DNA of 64,000 bases. Origin: Chitinophagaceae bacterium (GTDB lineage Bacteria > Bacteroidota > Bacteroidia > Chitinophagales > Chitinophagaceae). The notes under the pieces were generated by a model, which did not search any database, was not told where the DNA came from, and saw nothing but the letters and a program-made list of their open reading frames with translations. Both the position numbers and the translations under genes were made by a program. This document shows positions 55,301 through 63,241 of this stretch, in pieces; within the stretch, counting starts at the first letter, position 1, and the number at the start of each line of letters is the position of its first letter. The stretch spans positions 1 through 64,000 of the forward strand of contig JAHBTJ010000021.1 of assembly GCA_019638595.1 (NCBI GenBank). Direction: 5' to 3'.

Positions 55301-55470
55301 TTGCCTTTTTCGGAAGTAACGATAATTCCTTTCAGGGGAGCGCCCAGGTTGTTGGTTACCCTGCCGGATATAAGCAATTCTACATCCTGCGCATTTACTG
55401 ATGCTGCAAACAGAACCATTATAATGGCCGGTTGCAGGAACAGCTTTTTGATGTATGTTATAAGTGTCAT
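52333..55470 (-). CDS. SusC/RagA TonB-dependent transporter without STN domain, second pair (PUL-C)
   Basis: 1045 residues. Signal peptide (QPAIIMVLFAASVNAQ), carboxypeptidase-regulatory-like domain (ISGRVTNNLGAPLKGIIVTS), a DEVVELGYT TonB-box-like segment in which the usual VVVVGYG is changed, plug (SGAVSTVTGEELL, SISLLKDASTQALYG, ANGVLVVKT) and barrel ending VGLSVTF. Lacking STN, it cannot signal to FecR and is probably transcribed as part of the operon started by the upstream STN-containing transporter. It may import a different fragment of the same glycan. Confidence 0.93.
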   Translation of the reverse strand: MTLITYIKKLFLQPAIIMVLFAASVNAQDVELLISGRVTNNLGAPLKGIIVTSEKGKNGTFTDNNGDYSLIINDQSSFVSFSGKNYKTQKATVGGKETIDIALVWDAHYNDEVVELGYTSQLRSEVSGAVSTVTGEELLRSPVANLTQTLPGRLPGLTTIETFSELSRANTALFVRGFSMARQNGPLVVIDGIPTAYNSNQSLEYINPNEIESISLLKDASTQALYGILGANGVLVVKTRRGEKGGLQIKARVDQAVQQNTTQPGFINSSEYVKLRNQATYNDWAANPDPDKDPYSAPYTEQDIAAFAAGNNPLYPNNNWYKKYWNNTAGMQRVNVDLQGGNDWVRFYSNLNFMHQGGQFNTDQPRYETNGKYLWFNYRANVDMNINKYLRAFVRLTGNIKRERTPGGAGIADTYSSIFFMPSAFYGPLTPEKYDDHGALSDSSYQVVATQDITAPTYGLLNRSGYINHTVTNIVSQFGVDLDMGFITKGLNLSGIFAYQTNSVGSLRTLQNYEHWIRTDNKDELEFSKSGSWTNSPLAYSKGHQYYYHLTYNIALNYDRSFGNHKLGALGYMYYQDLTKADVSGNWMLPYNRVHTGAEVSYGYNNKYFLKLDLGYSGSEQYARNVRYTSTPAAAVAWLISNESFLKDSKWLSNLKLRASYGKSANDQSGLLRFAYLDNVRLSGGGPLGYLQYYIDERERGNPNIRAEVSTKGNLGLDLGLFNALSLSVDVFKEKVDNMVVSAISTIPEYQGIPLDYYPAVNQGQFENKGYEATLNYSKWINKDFKISVGGMVSYSKNTLIKVNEATRTNDYIYPKRQEGYSYGQQFGYLVDYSNGNGFFNTQQELDNNTLDYAFGTPRLGDLIYRDLNGDGLLDERDMAPIGKGAIPRTTYGITAGVNYKSFELNILFQGIGDYSTVLGGIGVWENYFHGVYNSLHKNAWTPERYQSGEAITYPALSARESVNHQPSDFFNYNRRYLRLKNVELAYNFPVSVSKLISASNIRLVLSGQNLITWDKMKSPDFGPEGTYLSIPVYKVYNVGLSVTF

Positions 55471-55506
55471 TCGTAAATATTTTGTTGTTATGCTGAAATG
55501 TTATGA

Positions 55507-57456
55507 TTACCAACCGGGGTTCTGCCAGCTTGTTCCTGTAATGGATAACATGCGGTTGGCCTCGGCAAGGGGTATAGGTACCCACAGGAATTTATTGGTA
55601 TAACATTTCCTTTCTGTTTCCCTTACCGTTCTTCTGCCATAGGTATAAGTACCGTTGGCGTTCCTTGTAATTTCCATAGCCGTTACCCAGCGGTCGGTAG
55701 CATCCAGATCGTCTCCGGGTTGCGCCCATCTGCGTACATCAAAATAGCGGTTCTCTTCCATGGCCAATTCCACGCGACGCTCATTGCGAATGCGCAATCG
55801 CAGCTCATCCTGCGATAGTCCCGCAGGCAGATCGGGCATGCCTGCCCTCCTGCGTATTTCGTTCGTTGCCTCCCTTGCTTCGTCGGGGTGTCCCGCTTCC
55901 AGTGCCGCCTCCGCGAAATTCAGGATCACTTCTCCCAAACGGAACAGTTTCCAGTTGGCTCCTCCTACAGGATTATCTCCCCCCGCATTGGGGTGTAAAA
56001 ATTTACGTTCGAAATACCCTGTACGCGTAGCCCTTCTTACAGCCCTGTCTATACCGGTTTGCGGCTCGCCCACATAGGTGGCTATAATACGGGTTCTGTT
56101 GCCCATTGGTGCAGGATAGTTTTCAATTGATTCAGGCGCTTCGGCAAAATTCCAGAAGGCCCTGCGTTTTGAGCCGTTGTAATAAATAGAAGCGTAAAAC
56201 CGGGGGTCCCTGTTGGCATAAGGATCCTGCGGATTGTATAGCGTATTGCCGGCATTATAGTTGGGCTGCAAATGCTTTTCATCCAGGTAAGGATTATTCA
56301 AATCCAGGATGGGCTGCCCGTCAATTGTTTCGTAAGCATCCACAAGCTCCTGCGACGGGCAGGTACCCGACTTATAGCCGTCCTGTGCGCCTATACCATC
56401 TATATTCCATATATTGCCCTGCCCATCACGACTTTGAAAGATAGTTTCTTTATCGGCAGGCGCATTGGAATAAGCCATGCTTTGGGTGAAGTATTCGTTG
56501 TATAAAGCAGACTTTTCGTTTTTGTCGGGTCCTATAAATGCCACATCCGACATATAGGTTTGCGGGAAGTTCACTTTGTTATACAATTCATATCCCTGCG
56601 ACCTGAGGCTTTGTAAGGAAGCTTTGTTTACATCGTATGCTTCCTGCCACAAATTTTGTCCGCCGTTGTTTAAAGGGCTGGCGGCAAACAGGATCATTTT
56701 CGATTTAATGGCTTCTGCCATCGCCTTATTTACCCTGCCCGCTTCCCCATCGGAGTTTATACGCCAGGGCAGCTCGTTGGTAGCTATGGCTACATCACAA
56801 TCTTCCATAATAAATTTCACCACCTCGTAATAGCCGGCTTTGGTAACAGAAGAAAAGTCCTGCTGAAAATCATACGCTTCCCGTTCAATAGGCAATACGG
56901 CGCCAAACCATTTCAGCAATTCGGAATAATAATAGGCCCGCAGCAGGTGCGCTTCGGCCTTCATTCTTTTCCGCCTGCCTTCGTCCGTTACGGTAGCAGC
57001 GTCAATACGGGTAATAAAAATGGTACAGTTCCGTATAGCTGCCCAGTACGCTGCCCAATAGTTACCATTGTTGGCATCGGCGCTGATATTGGTAATGGGG
57101 TGGTTACCCGCCGAAGCATCCCCATTATACATCCTGCCCGCCATGATCCACGATTCGGCTTCCGCATCGGTATCCCAGGCTTCATCACTCCAAACCACGG
57201 GGCCTCGGCTCCAGAAAAAATAACGGGTGCCTTTTACCGGCATAGGACTATAACAACTGTTCAAAAAAGCCTCTACCCGGGTATTATCTTCAAATACTTC
57301 ATCTAATTGCAATTTACCATCCGGCGCCATATCGAGCTGCTTGTTGCATGAAAAAACGGCAACCATCAGCAGCAACAGGCATACTGCTTTTACACATAGC
57401 CTGCTACCGCTTTTAAAAAAAGACTGACAGACATGTATGTTTATATACTGTTTCAT
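55507..57456 (-). CDS. SusD/RagB family lipoprotein, first pair (PUL-C)
   Basis: 649 residues. The lipobox ends at Cys37 (MVAVFSC) after an unusually long basic N-terminus; no alternative in-frame start lies closer. LDMAPDGKLQLDEVFEDN, KAEAHLLRAYYYSELLKWFGAVLPI and RRVELAMEENRYFDVRRWA mark the family. It is larger than its relatives through insertions in the ligand-facing half. It follows its SusC by 21 bp and precedes the second SusC by 36 bp, so all four transport genes form one run. Confidence 0.94.
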   Translation of the reverse strand: MKQYINIHVCQSFFKSGSRLCVKAVCLLLLMVAVFSCNKQLDMAPDGKLQLDEVFEDNTRVEAFLNSCYSPMPVKGTRYFFWSRGPVVWSDEAWDTDAEAESWIMAGRMYNGDASAGNHPITNISADANNGNYWAAYWAAIRNCTIFITRIDAATVTDEGRRKRMKAEAHLLRAYYYSELLKWFGAVLPIEREAYDFQQDFSSVTKAGYYEVVKFIMEDCDVAIATNELPWRINSDGEAGRVNKAMAEAIKSKMILFAASPLNNGGQNLWQEAYDVNKASLQSLRSQGYELYNKVNFPQTYMSDVAFIGPDKNEKSALYNEYFTQSMAYSNAPADKETIFQSRDGQGNIWNIDGIGAQDGYKSGTCPSQELVDAYETIDGQPILDLNNPYLDEKHLQPNYNAGNTLYNPQDPYANRDPRFYASIYYNGSKRRAFWNFAEAPESIENYPAPMGNRTRIIATYVGEPQTGIDRAVRRATRTGYFERKFLHPNAGGDNPVGGANWKLFRLGEVILNFAEAALEAGHPDEAREATNEIRRRAGMPDLPAGLSQDELRLRIRNERRVELAMEENRYFDVRRWAQPGDDLDATDRWVTAMEITRNANGTYTYGRRTVRETERKCYTNKFLWVPIPLAEANRMLSITGTSWQNPGW

Positions 57457-57477
57457 ATTATTCGCTATCTGAAATTT

Positions 57478-60400
57478 TTAAAAAGTAATGCTTACACCAA
57501 AATTGGCCTGCTTTGTAACAGGATACCCGATCGGATCATTGTTTTCAGGATCAAGATGATCCATCCGGAGCTTTTCCCACAAGGCTACGTTTTGACCGCT
57601 TACATAAAACCTTACCCCTTGTAAACCCAGTGTTGACAATATGGATCCGGGGAGATTATACGCCAGTTCAAGATTGCGCAATCTTACGTAGGAACGATTC
57701 ATAATAAAGAAATCGTTGGCCCTGTGATTGGTAGTAGTGCGTGTACTTAAGGCAGGATATGTAATTTCCTCGCCGGCAGCATAGCGCTCAGCCGTCCAGG
57801 CTGTTTTATGATACCCGAAATAAGTTCCCCTGATTATATTTTCGTATACACCCTGAGCGCCGTAATTAGACGAATACCGGCCTACTCCCTGCACAAAAAC
57901 CGACAGCTCGAAGCCTTTGTACTGAAAACCAACCGTAAAGCCATAGTTGATACCGGGAATGGAGGTGTAACCTATCGGCGCTTCGTCTTTATCATCAATC
58001 ACCCCGTCGCCGTTCAGATCCACATATTTCAGATCTCCCACGCGGGGCGATCCAAAGCTATAAGTGGTTTTCGTAAGGTAACCATCCAGCTCTTCCTGCG
58101 AATTAAAGTACCCGTTGCCGTTAGAATAATCTACGTTCAGTCCCCATGCCTGGTTCATGGAATAGCCGGTGCTCCTGTAACGGTGCGCATAAGTTTCATC
58201 GCGTTGCGCTTCATCCAGGAATGCTACTTTGTTTTTATTAAACCCGATATTTCCTGAAGCGGTAATGCTGAAATTCTGGGAGAGCGTTTTTTGATAGCGC
58301 GCTTCCACTTCAAAACCCCTGTTATTTACAATTCCCATATTTGCTTTAGGAATATTGCCTAAAGGAACTCCCTGGAATTCGGGAACGGTACCCCTGGAGA
58401 TCAGGATGTCTGTTCGGTGTTCGGTAAAATAATCGAAAGACAGGCTGAGATCGTTGAACAAGCCTATATCAATACCCAGGTTTTTCTTTTCAGCAACTTC
58501 CCAGGAAATGCTCCTGTTGCCCAGCAACCCCTGGTTAATGCCCTGCCCCTGTGCAAGGCTGCCCAGCGGACCGCCGCCTACCGTAATATTATCCTGGTAC
58601 AGGAACCTTGCGCTGCCGATCCTGTCATTGCCCACCTTACCATAAGAAGCTCTTATCTTAAGATTATTGATAGTGGCAGCCAGCGGTTGCATAAACTTTT
58701 CATTGCTGATCACCCAGCCTATTGAAGCAGCCGGGAAAAATCCAAACCTCCTGCTGGGGGCAAATTGTTCAGACCCGTTATAGCCGATATTTATTTCAGC
58801 AAGATACCTGTTATCAAATGCATATGTAGCTCTTCCCGCCAGGCCTATTACATTAAATGGAATTTCGCCGGCTGTTGATTCCCAGTAATCTCTCTGAAAC
58901 AATACCATGCCGCCTACATCATGCAAGCCAAACCCGCGCTGGTAGTTCAATGAGCCCTGCAGGTTGATATTGTACCTCGAATCCGCGCCTTTCCTTAAAG
59001 AGATTGGGCTTTCCGATGGTCTTTTAATAGCATAGCTTAATGTATTGGTAGCAGGATTGATCTCCGCCAGGTACAACCGCTCTGATTTATCGCCCTGCAT
59101 AGCGGTAGTGGCCCTGGCATCGTACGATGCGAGTCCTTTAATGCTTAAACCCTGGGTAATGATCTTACCGAGGTCCCATTCCAGCCCGAGCGATGTATTT
59201 AAATTAGAGCGTACTTCTTTCCGGTAGCCAAAGCGGTTCATAATTTCAAAAGCCGAGCGGTCCATATAACCCGGATCAACGATCTGCCCGGCAGGAACTC
59301 CAAAGCCGGGTAATGTGGTAGGGCCCGGAGTAATAGGCAAAATGGTTTGCGCCTGGTAAATAAGGTCGCGCATCATCCAGTTGGTATCATCGCCATACAG
59401 CCATGCGGCAGGCATGTTCACCTGTTCTATATAGCTGCCTATATTTAATAAGGCTTTCAACGATGATGAAATTTTATAATCGAGGTTAGCCCTGAAGTTG
59501 TACCTGTCCATCCACGAAGAAGGATCATACCCTAATACAGACTTAGGCTCCGTTTTAAGGTTGCCGCCCTGGTGCAGGTATACTCCGTTCACAAAATAGC
59601 TCAGCCTGTCGGTACCCCCGGAAGCGCCAAGGTTTACGCGCGTTTGCGGCACATACTTGGCAATATATTCCCTGTAATAATCATGGTTGGGATACATGTA
59701 GTTACGCAGCTTCACCTGCTCTTCATAATCCGGGGCATTGGGGTCGAGCCCTTCCAGGGGATTGGTATACCTGGCTATCACCTCCTGCGAAAAAGGCGGA
59801 TCGGTGATCCCGTCGTTTTTCGCAGCTTCATTTCTCAGGCGCATATAGTCAAGCGATTCAAGACGCTCCGGCTCCCTGGTAAAAGAGGAAAAGCTTTGAT
59901 CAACACTTGCCGTTAACTGTGTTTTTCCTTTTGAACCACGTTTGGTAGTGATCAGGATCACTCCATTAGCGCCTCTTACGCCAAATACCGCGGTAGCAGA
60001 GGCGTCTTTTAAAATACTTACAGATGCTACCTCATTAGGATCAATCGTACGGATATTATCACGCGGTACTCCATCAATTAAAATAAGGGGAGCCCTTCCA
60101 TTGGTGGTAGCCGCACCGCGCAGGTACATGGTAGCATCGTCCCTGCCCGGCTGCCCGCCGCCGGATTGTATAGAAGTTAAACCAGGCAAGCGGCCTGCCA
60201 GCGCGTTGGCTAAGCTGGCCGATGAGCTTTGTTTAAGCTCGGCAGTTCCTACGGTGGATACCGCTCCCGTAACCGTTAATTTCTTCTGTTTGCCGTATGC
60301 CACAACCACCACGTCTTCCATTGATCCTGCAATGGGAGTCAATGCAATATCAAGGGTCTTGTTTTTACCAACGGTAACTTCCTGCGTTTCCATGCCTACA

Positions 60401-60978
60401 TAAGAAATAACCAGCACCGATCTTTCATCGGGCACCGATATGCTGAATGAGCCATCGGCGGCCGTGGAAACACCTTTGCCTGTGCCCTTTACCACTATAC
60501 TTACGTTTTCGAGAGGGTTCCCGCTCTGGTCAAGTATCTTTCCTGTTACTACAATATCCTGCGGCTGTTGCGCCACAGGTTTGGGCGTTTCCGGCTCCGG
60601 TGCAATCACTTTTTTAACAACGATGGTTTTGCCAACCAGCTCATATGTAAGTGACTGATTTTTAAAACATGCGTTCAATGCATCGGTTACCGGTACATTT
60701 TTCAGGTTCAGGCTTACTTTGTTCGCCAGATCCAGCCATTCTTCCCGGTATACGAGATGATAGCCGGCCTGCTTTTTGATTTTTTTTAAAACACTTTCAA
60801 GTGAAGCATTTTGTGCAGAAAGGTTGATATTTTGTCCGTACCCGCGCGCGCCTGCCTGCAGGCAGCCCACGATCATAAAAAAAACGATTAGCCTCATAAT
60901 CAGCCAGGTTTTGGAAGATAAAAACCTACGCCCCGGCAAGCAACCGGGTAACGCTTTGCAATAAGCGATCAATTGCAT
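57478..60978 (-). CDS. SusC/RagA TonB-dependent transporter with STN signalling domain (PUL-C)
   Basis: 1166 residues. A long N-terminus with a signal segment (LIMRLIVFFMIVGCLQAGARG) precedes the STN domain at about 55-120 (LESVLKKIKKQAGYHLVYRE ... VGKTIVVKKV), a Pro/Glu linker, the carboxypeptidase-regulatory-like domain (VTGKILDQSGNPLENVSIVV), DVVVVAYGKQKK, plug and barrel ending FGVSITF. Close likeness to the PUL-B transporter in the plug suggests duplication. STN couples glycan uptake to the FecR/sigma pair upstream. A 139-bp leader contains a hairpin (61057-61084). Confidence 0.95.
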   Translation of the reverse strand: MQLIAYCKALPGCLPGRRFLSSKTWLIMRLIVFFMIVGCLQAGARGYGQNINLSAQNASLESVLKKIKKQAGYHLVYREEWLDLANKVSLNLKNVPVTDALNACFKNQSLTYELVGKTIVVKKVIAPEPETPKPVAQQPQDIVVTGKILDQSGNPLENVSIVVKGTGKGVSTAADGSFSISVPDERSVLVISYVGMETQEVTVGKNKTLDIALTPIAGSMEDVVVVAYGKQKKLTVTGAVSTVGTAELKQSSSASLANALAGRLPGLTSIQSGGGQPGRDDATMYLRGAATTNGRAPLILIDGVPRDNIRTIDPNEVASVSILKDASATAVFGVRGANGVILITTKRGSKGKTQLTASVDQSFSSFTREPERLESLDYMRLRNEAAKNDGITDPPFSQEVIARYTNPLEGLDPNAPDYEEQVKLRNYMYPNHDYYREYIAKYVPQTRVNLGASGGTDRLSYFVNGVYLHQGGNLKTEPKSVLGYDPSSWMDRYNFRANLDYKISSSLKALLNIGSYIEQVNMPAAWLYGDDTNWMMRDLIYQAQTILPITPGPTTLPGFGVPAGQIVDPGYMDRSAFEIMNRFGYRKEVRSNLNTSLGLEWDLGKIITQGLSIKGLASYDARATTAMQGDKSERLYLAEINPATNTLSYAIKRPSESPISLRKGADSRYNINLQGSLNYQRGFGLHDVGGMVLFQRDYWESTAGEIPFNVIGLAGRATYAFDNRYLAEINIGYNGSEQFAPSRRFGFFPAASIGWVISNEKFMQPLAATINNLKIRASYGKVGNDRIGSARFLYQDNITVGGGPLGSLAQGQGINQGLLGNRSISWEVAEKKNLGIDIGLFNDLSLSFDYFTEHRTDILISRGTVPEFQGVPLGNIPKANMGIVNNRGFEVEARYQKTLSQNFSITASGNIGFNKNKVAFLDEAQRDETYAHRYRSTGYSMNQAWGLNVDYSNGNGYFNSQEELDGYLTKTTYSFGSPRVGDLKYVDLNGDGVIDDKDEAPIGYTSIPGINYGFTVGFQYKGFELSVFVQGVGRYSSNYGAQGVYENIIRGTYFGYHKTAWTAERYAAGEEITYPALSTRTTTNHRANDFFIMNRSYVRLRNLELAYNLPGSILSTLGLQGVRFYVSGQNVALWEKLRMDHLDPENNDPIGYPVTKQANFGVSITF

Positions 60979-61056
60979 AGTTTTGTTCAGTTTGGGTTTA
61001 ATAAATGAAAATGATCCTGTCAGGAATTATTGCCATTACATTAACCTGAATATATG

Positions 61057-61090
61057 CCGGATCTCCGCCCCCACGGATTTCCGGTTTTTT
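61057..61090 (+). terminator. Hairpin with T-run on the plus strand, between fecR and susC of PUL-C
   Basis: CCGG (61057-61060) pairs with CCGG (61081-61084), and TCCG (61064-61067) with CGGA (61074-61077), with a 3/3 internal bulge; TTTTTTC follows on the plus strand. It is weaker than the one in PUL-B but occupies the same place, 27-60 bp beyond the FecR stop. Confidence 0.45.
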
Positions 61091-61117
61091 CATGTAATGT
61101 ACTGGTAAAAAATTTTA

Positions 61118-62332
61118 TTATTGTCCTACAATTATTTGCTTTCCTGTTATATTAAAATCCACTCCGCTCAGCTTCATGATCTTCAGCACCTCCGAGAGCT
61201 TCATGTTCCTGGGAATATCCCCGCTTATTTTTCCTTCGGGCACCTTGTTACTATAAACGATATCCACATCATACCACCTGCCCAACTGCCGCAATACTAC
61301 CGGTATGTCGGCGCTGTTCATTAAAAACAAGCCGTTCTTCCAGGCTACCGCTTCCTCCACATCCGCATCCTGTATAACCCTGGCAGCACCTGCTTTATTT
61401 ACCCGCGACTGCTGACCGGGTAGCAGCACCACAGACGACCCGCTGCCCGGTGGTAATACCTTTACCTTTCCCTCAAGCAGCGTGGTATTAACAGATTCTT
61501 CTTCATCGTACGCGTTAATATTAAAATGTGTGCCCAGCACTTCCACACTGCTTTTTAACAACCCATCCTCTCCATTTACTTTTACAATGAAGGGTACTTT
61601 TATATCCCCGTTTTTTTGAGCCGCCACTTCAAAATAAGCCTCGCCTTTTATCTCTACCTCCCTCTTGTTTTTTGCAAAAGCTACCGGGTACCTTAAGGAA
61701 GATGCGGCATTCAGCCAAACTTTGCTGCCATCCGGTAAAACCAGGTTATACTGGCCTCCCCGCGGAGTGGACAAGGTATTATATGCTATGCTTGAAGACT
61801 CTTTCAGCGCGCTGCCGTCATACACCAGTTGCGAGCCATTTTTACTTATTTCAACATCCCCCTGTTTTGCAAGCACTCCATTTTGTGAATCATCCAGAGA
61901 AACGGTTCTGCCATCTTCCAGGGTAAGTATTGCTTTATTGGTTCCCGGCATTGCATCGTTCTCTGCTTTTGGCGCTACTGTTATATCAGCATGATCTGTG
62001 ACCGGCTTTTCTTTGAAAAAAAAATACCAGCTACAGGCAGCAACAACAACGATTGCCGCTGCGGCAAAAGGAAAATACATTCTCTTATACCAGGGAAGGG
62101 GTATTACTAATCTTTCTTCAAAAGAGCCAGGGGTGATATTTTGAAGCGATTTGCCAAGATCAGCCTGCAGGAGATCTATCCATGCAGATCTGTCCTTTTC
62201 ATCCATTTTACTCCACTCATTGCCAGGCAACTCGTTTTCCGCCAGCCATTCCTCTACCATTTGTTGCTCGGCCGGGCTTGCGTTTCCTGATAAATACCGG
62301 TCTAATAGATTTTTAATTGTGCTGTTGTCCAT
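61118..62332 (-). CDS. FecR family anti-sigma factor (PUL-C)
   Basis: 404 residues from the ATG at 62332. The open frame begins at 62368, but MDNSTIKNLLDRYLSGNASPAEQ is the standard start and a promoter-like sequence overlaps the extra codons. Layout: cytoplasmic part 1-85, membrane helix (YFPFAAAAIVVVAACSWYFFF), FecR domain (GGQYNLVLPDGSKVWLNAAS, GEAYFEV) and STN-like DUF4974 C-terminus (LRQLGRWYDVDIVYSNKVPEGKI). It should hold the ECF sigma factor encoded upstream. Gap to the sigma gene is 169 bp, unusually large. Confidence 0.93.
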   Translation of the reverse strand: MDNSTIKNLLDRYLSGNASPAEQQMVEEWLAENELPGNEWSKMDEKDRSAWIDLLQADLGKSLQNITPGSFEERLVIPLPWYKRMYFPFAAAAIVVVAACSWYFFFKEKPVTDHADITVAPKAENDAMPGTNKAILTLEDGRTVSLDDSQNGVLAKQGDVEISKNGSQLVYDGSALKESSSIAYNTLSTPRGGQYNLVLPDGSKVWLNAASSLRYPVAFAKNKREVEIKGEAYFEVAAQKNGDIKVPFIVKVNGEDGLLKSSVEVLGTHFNINAYDEEESVNTTLLEGKVKVLPPGSGSSVVLLPGQQSRVNKAGAARVIQDADVEEAVAWKNGLFLMNSADIPVVLRQLGRWYDVDIVYSNKVPEGKISGDIPRNMKLSEVLKIMKLSGVDFNITGKQIIVGQ

Positions 62333-62365
62333 GAATATGCTGATTTGTTGTCGCCCAAGCCCGGC

Positions 62366-62396
62366 CAAACATAATCAATGGAATAGTCGTTTGAAA
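62366..62396 (-). promoter_or_regulatory. Candidate Bacteroidota promoter for the PUL-C fecR gene
   Basis: On the minus strand TTTC, then 19 bp, then TATGTTTG. The -7 box matches TAnnTTTG exactly and the -33 box differs from TTTG at one base. It sits about 34 bp before the chosen FecR start, which leaves a short leader. It would allow FecR to be made without sigma. Confidence 0.5.
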
Positions 62397-62501
62397 GACG
62401 GGGTGGTACTATTGGTTTGCAATTTTTTTTAATAGAAATACATAAGATTAAAACACAGAGGGCAGTCCGATAGCTATATTACCGGCGGCTCACCTATCCG
62501 C

Positions 62502-63080
62502 TCAGATAAAAAACCACAGTAACAGAACGGATAATTTATTCCAGGAAACGCGAAGATGATTGAGCGCGGTTGATAATTGATTTTTCACTGTTTGCTCCGA
62601 CAGTCCCAGCTCACACGCTATTTCTTTAACGGCAAGATGGCGATAGCGGCTTAGCCGGTAAATTTGCTTTGTCCGCGAAGGAAGATCTTCTACCGCAAGC
62701 TCCAACGCCTGGTGCATGTTCTTTGAAACCAGCACCGACTCCTCGTCCACGATCATCTTATCGCTTAACCGTTGCAGCATGCCGGCATATTCCCGGCGTG
62801 TTACCGATTTACGTATATGATCAATAACCCTGTAACGGACAGCCGAAAAAAGAAACGATCTTAAAGAAACAGTAATATTAATTTTCTCCCTTTCGCTCCA
62901 AATATGTGTAAATACGTCATGAATAATATCGCGGGCTTCTTCTAACGATGATACCCTGGAGGCTGCAAACCCGATCAATGAGGAAGCATATTTTTCATAT
63001 ATAACAGTAAAAGCCTCCAGGTTTCCGGCCTTTAATCGTTGCAGCAGTTCAGGTTCATTATGGATAGTATGGGCAAGCAT
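62502..63080 (-). CDS. ECF sigma factor controlling PUL-C
   Basis: 192 residues, ATG start. Region 2 (YEKYASSLIGFAASRVSSLEEARDIIHDVFTHIWSER, SLRSFLFSAVRYRVIDHI) and region 4 (LPSRTKQIYRLSRYRHLAVKEIACELGLSEQTVKNQL) are clear. It is a FecI-like factor and presumably drives transcription of the SusC/SusD operon downstream when FecR releases it. The C-terminus ends in a hydrophobic stretch (LSVLLLWFFI) like that of the PUL-B sigma factor. Confidence 0.93.
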   Translation of the reverse strand: MLAHTIHNEPELLQRLKAGNLEAFTVIYEKYASSLIGFAASRVSSLEEARDIIHDVFTHIWSEREKINITVSLRSFLFSAVRYRVIDHIRKSVTRREYAGMLQRLSDKMIVDEESVLVSKNMHQALELAVEDLPSRTKQIYRLSRYRHLAVKEIACELGLSEQTVKNQLSTALNHLRVSWNKLSVLLLWFFI

Positions 63081-63164
63081 TTAGCTGGCAATCATTGTTT
63101 GAAAGTTGAAAGTTAGCTACTTATGTAAATCAAACCATCCTGCACCTACGGGCTGATGGTAAGA

Positions 63165-63217
63165 AAACCTATAAGGTTTGCCGGGTAGCATTGCAGCGCT
63201 GCAAACCTTATAGGTTT
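63165..63217. repeat. Nested inverted repeat AAACCTATAAGGTTTGC
   Basis: The 17-bp arms 63165-63181 and 63201-63217 are exact reverse complements, 19 bp apart. Each arm also folds alone as a 6-bp stem with a 3-nt loop (AAACCT-ATA-AGGTTT). It lies between the gene at the window's right edge and the PUL-C sigma gene and may end transcription of the former. Confidence 0.65.
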
Positions 63218-63241
63218 ATCCGCCACTCAACAGCAAACATC

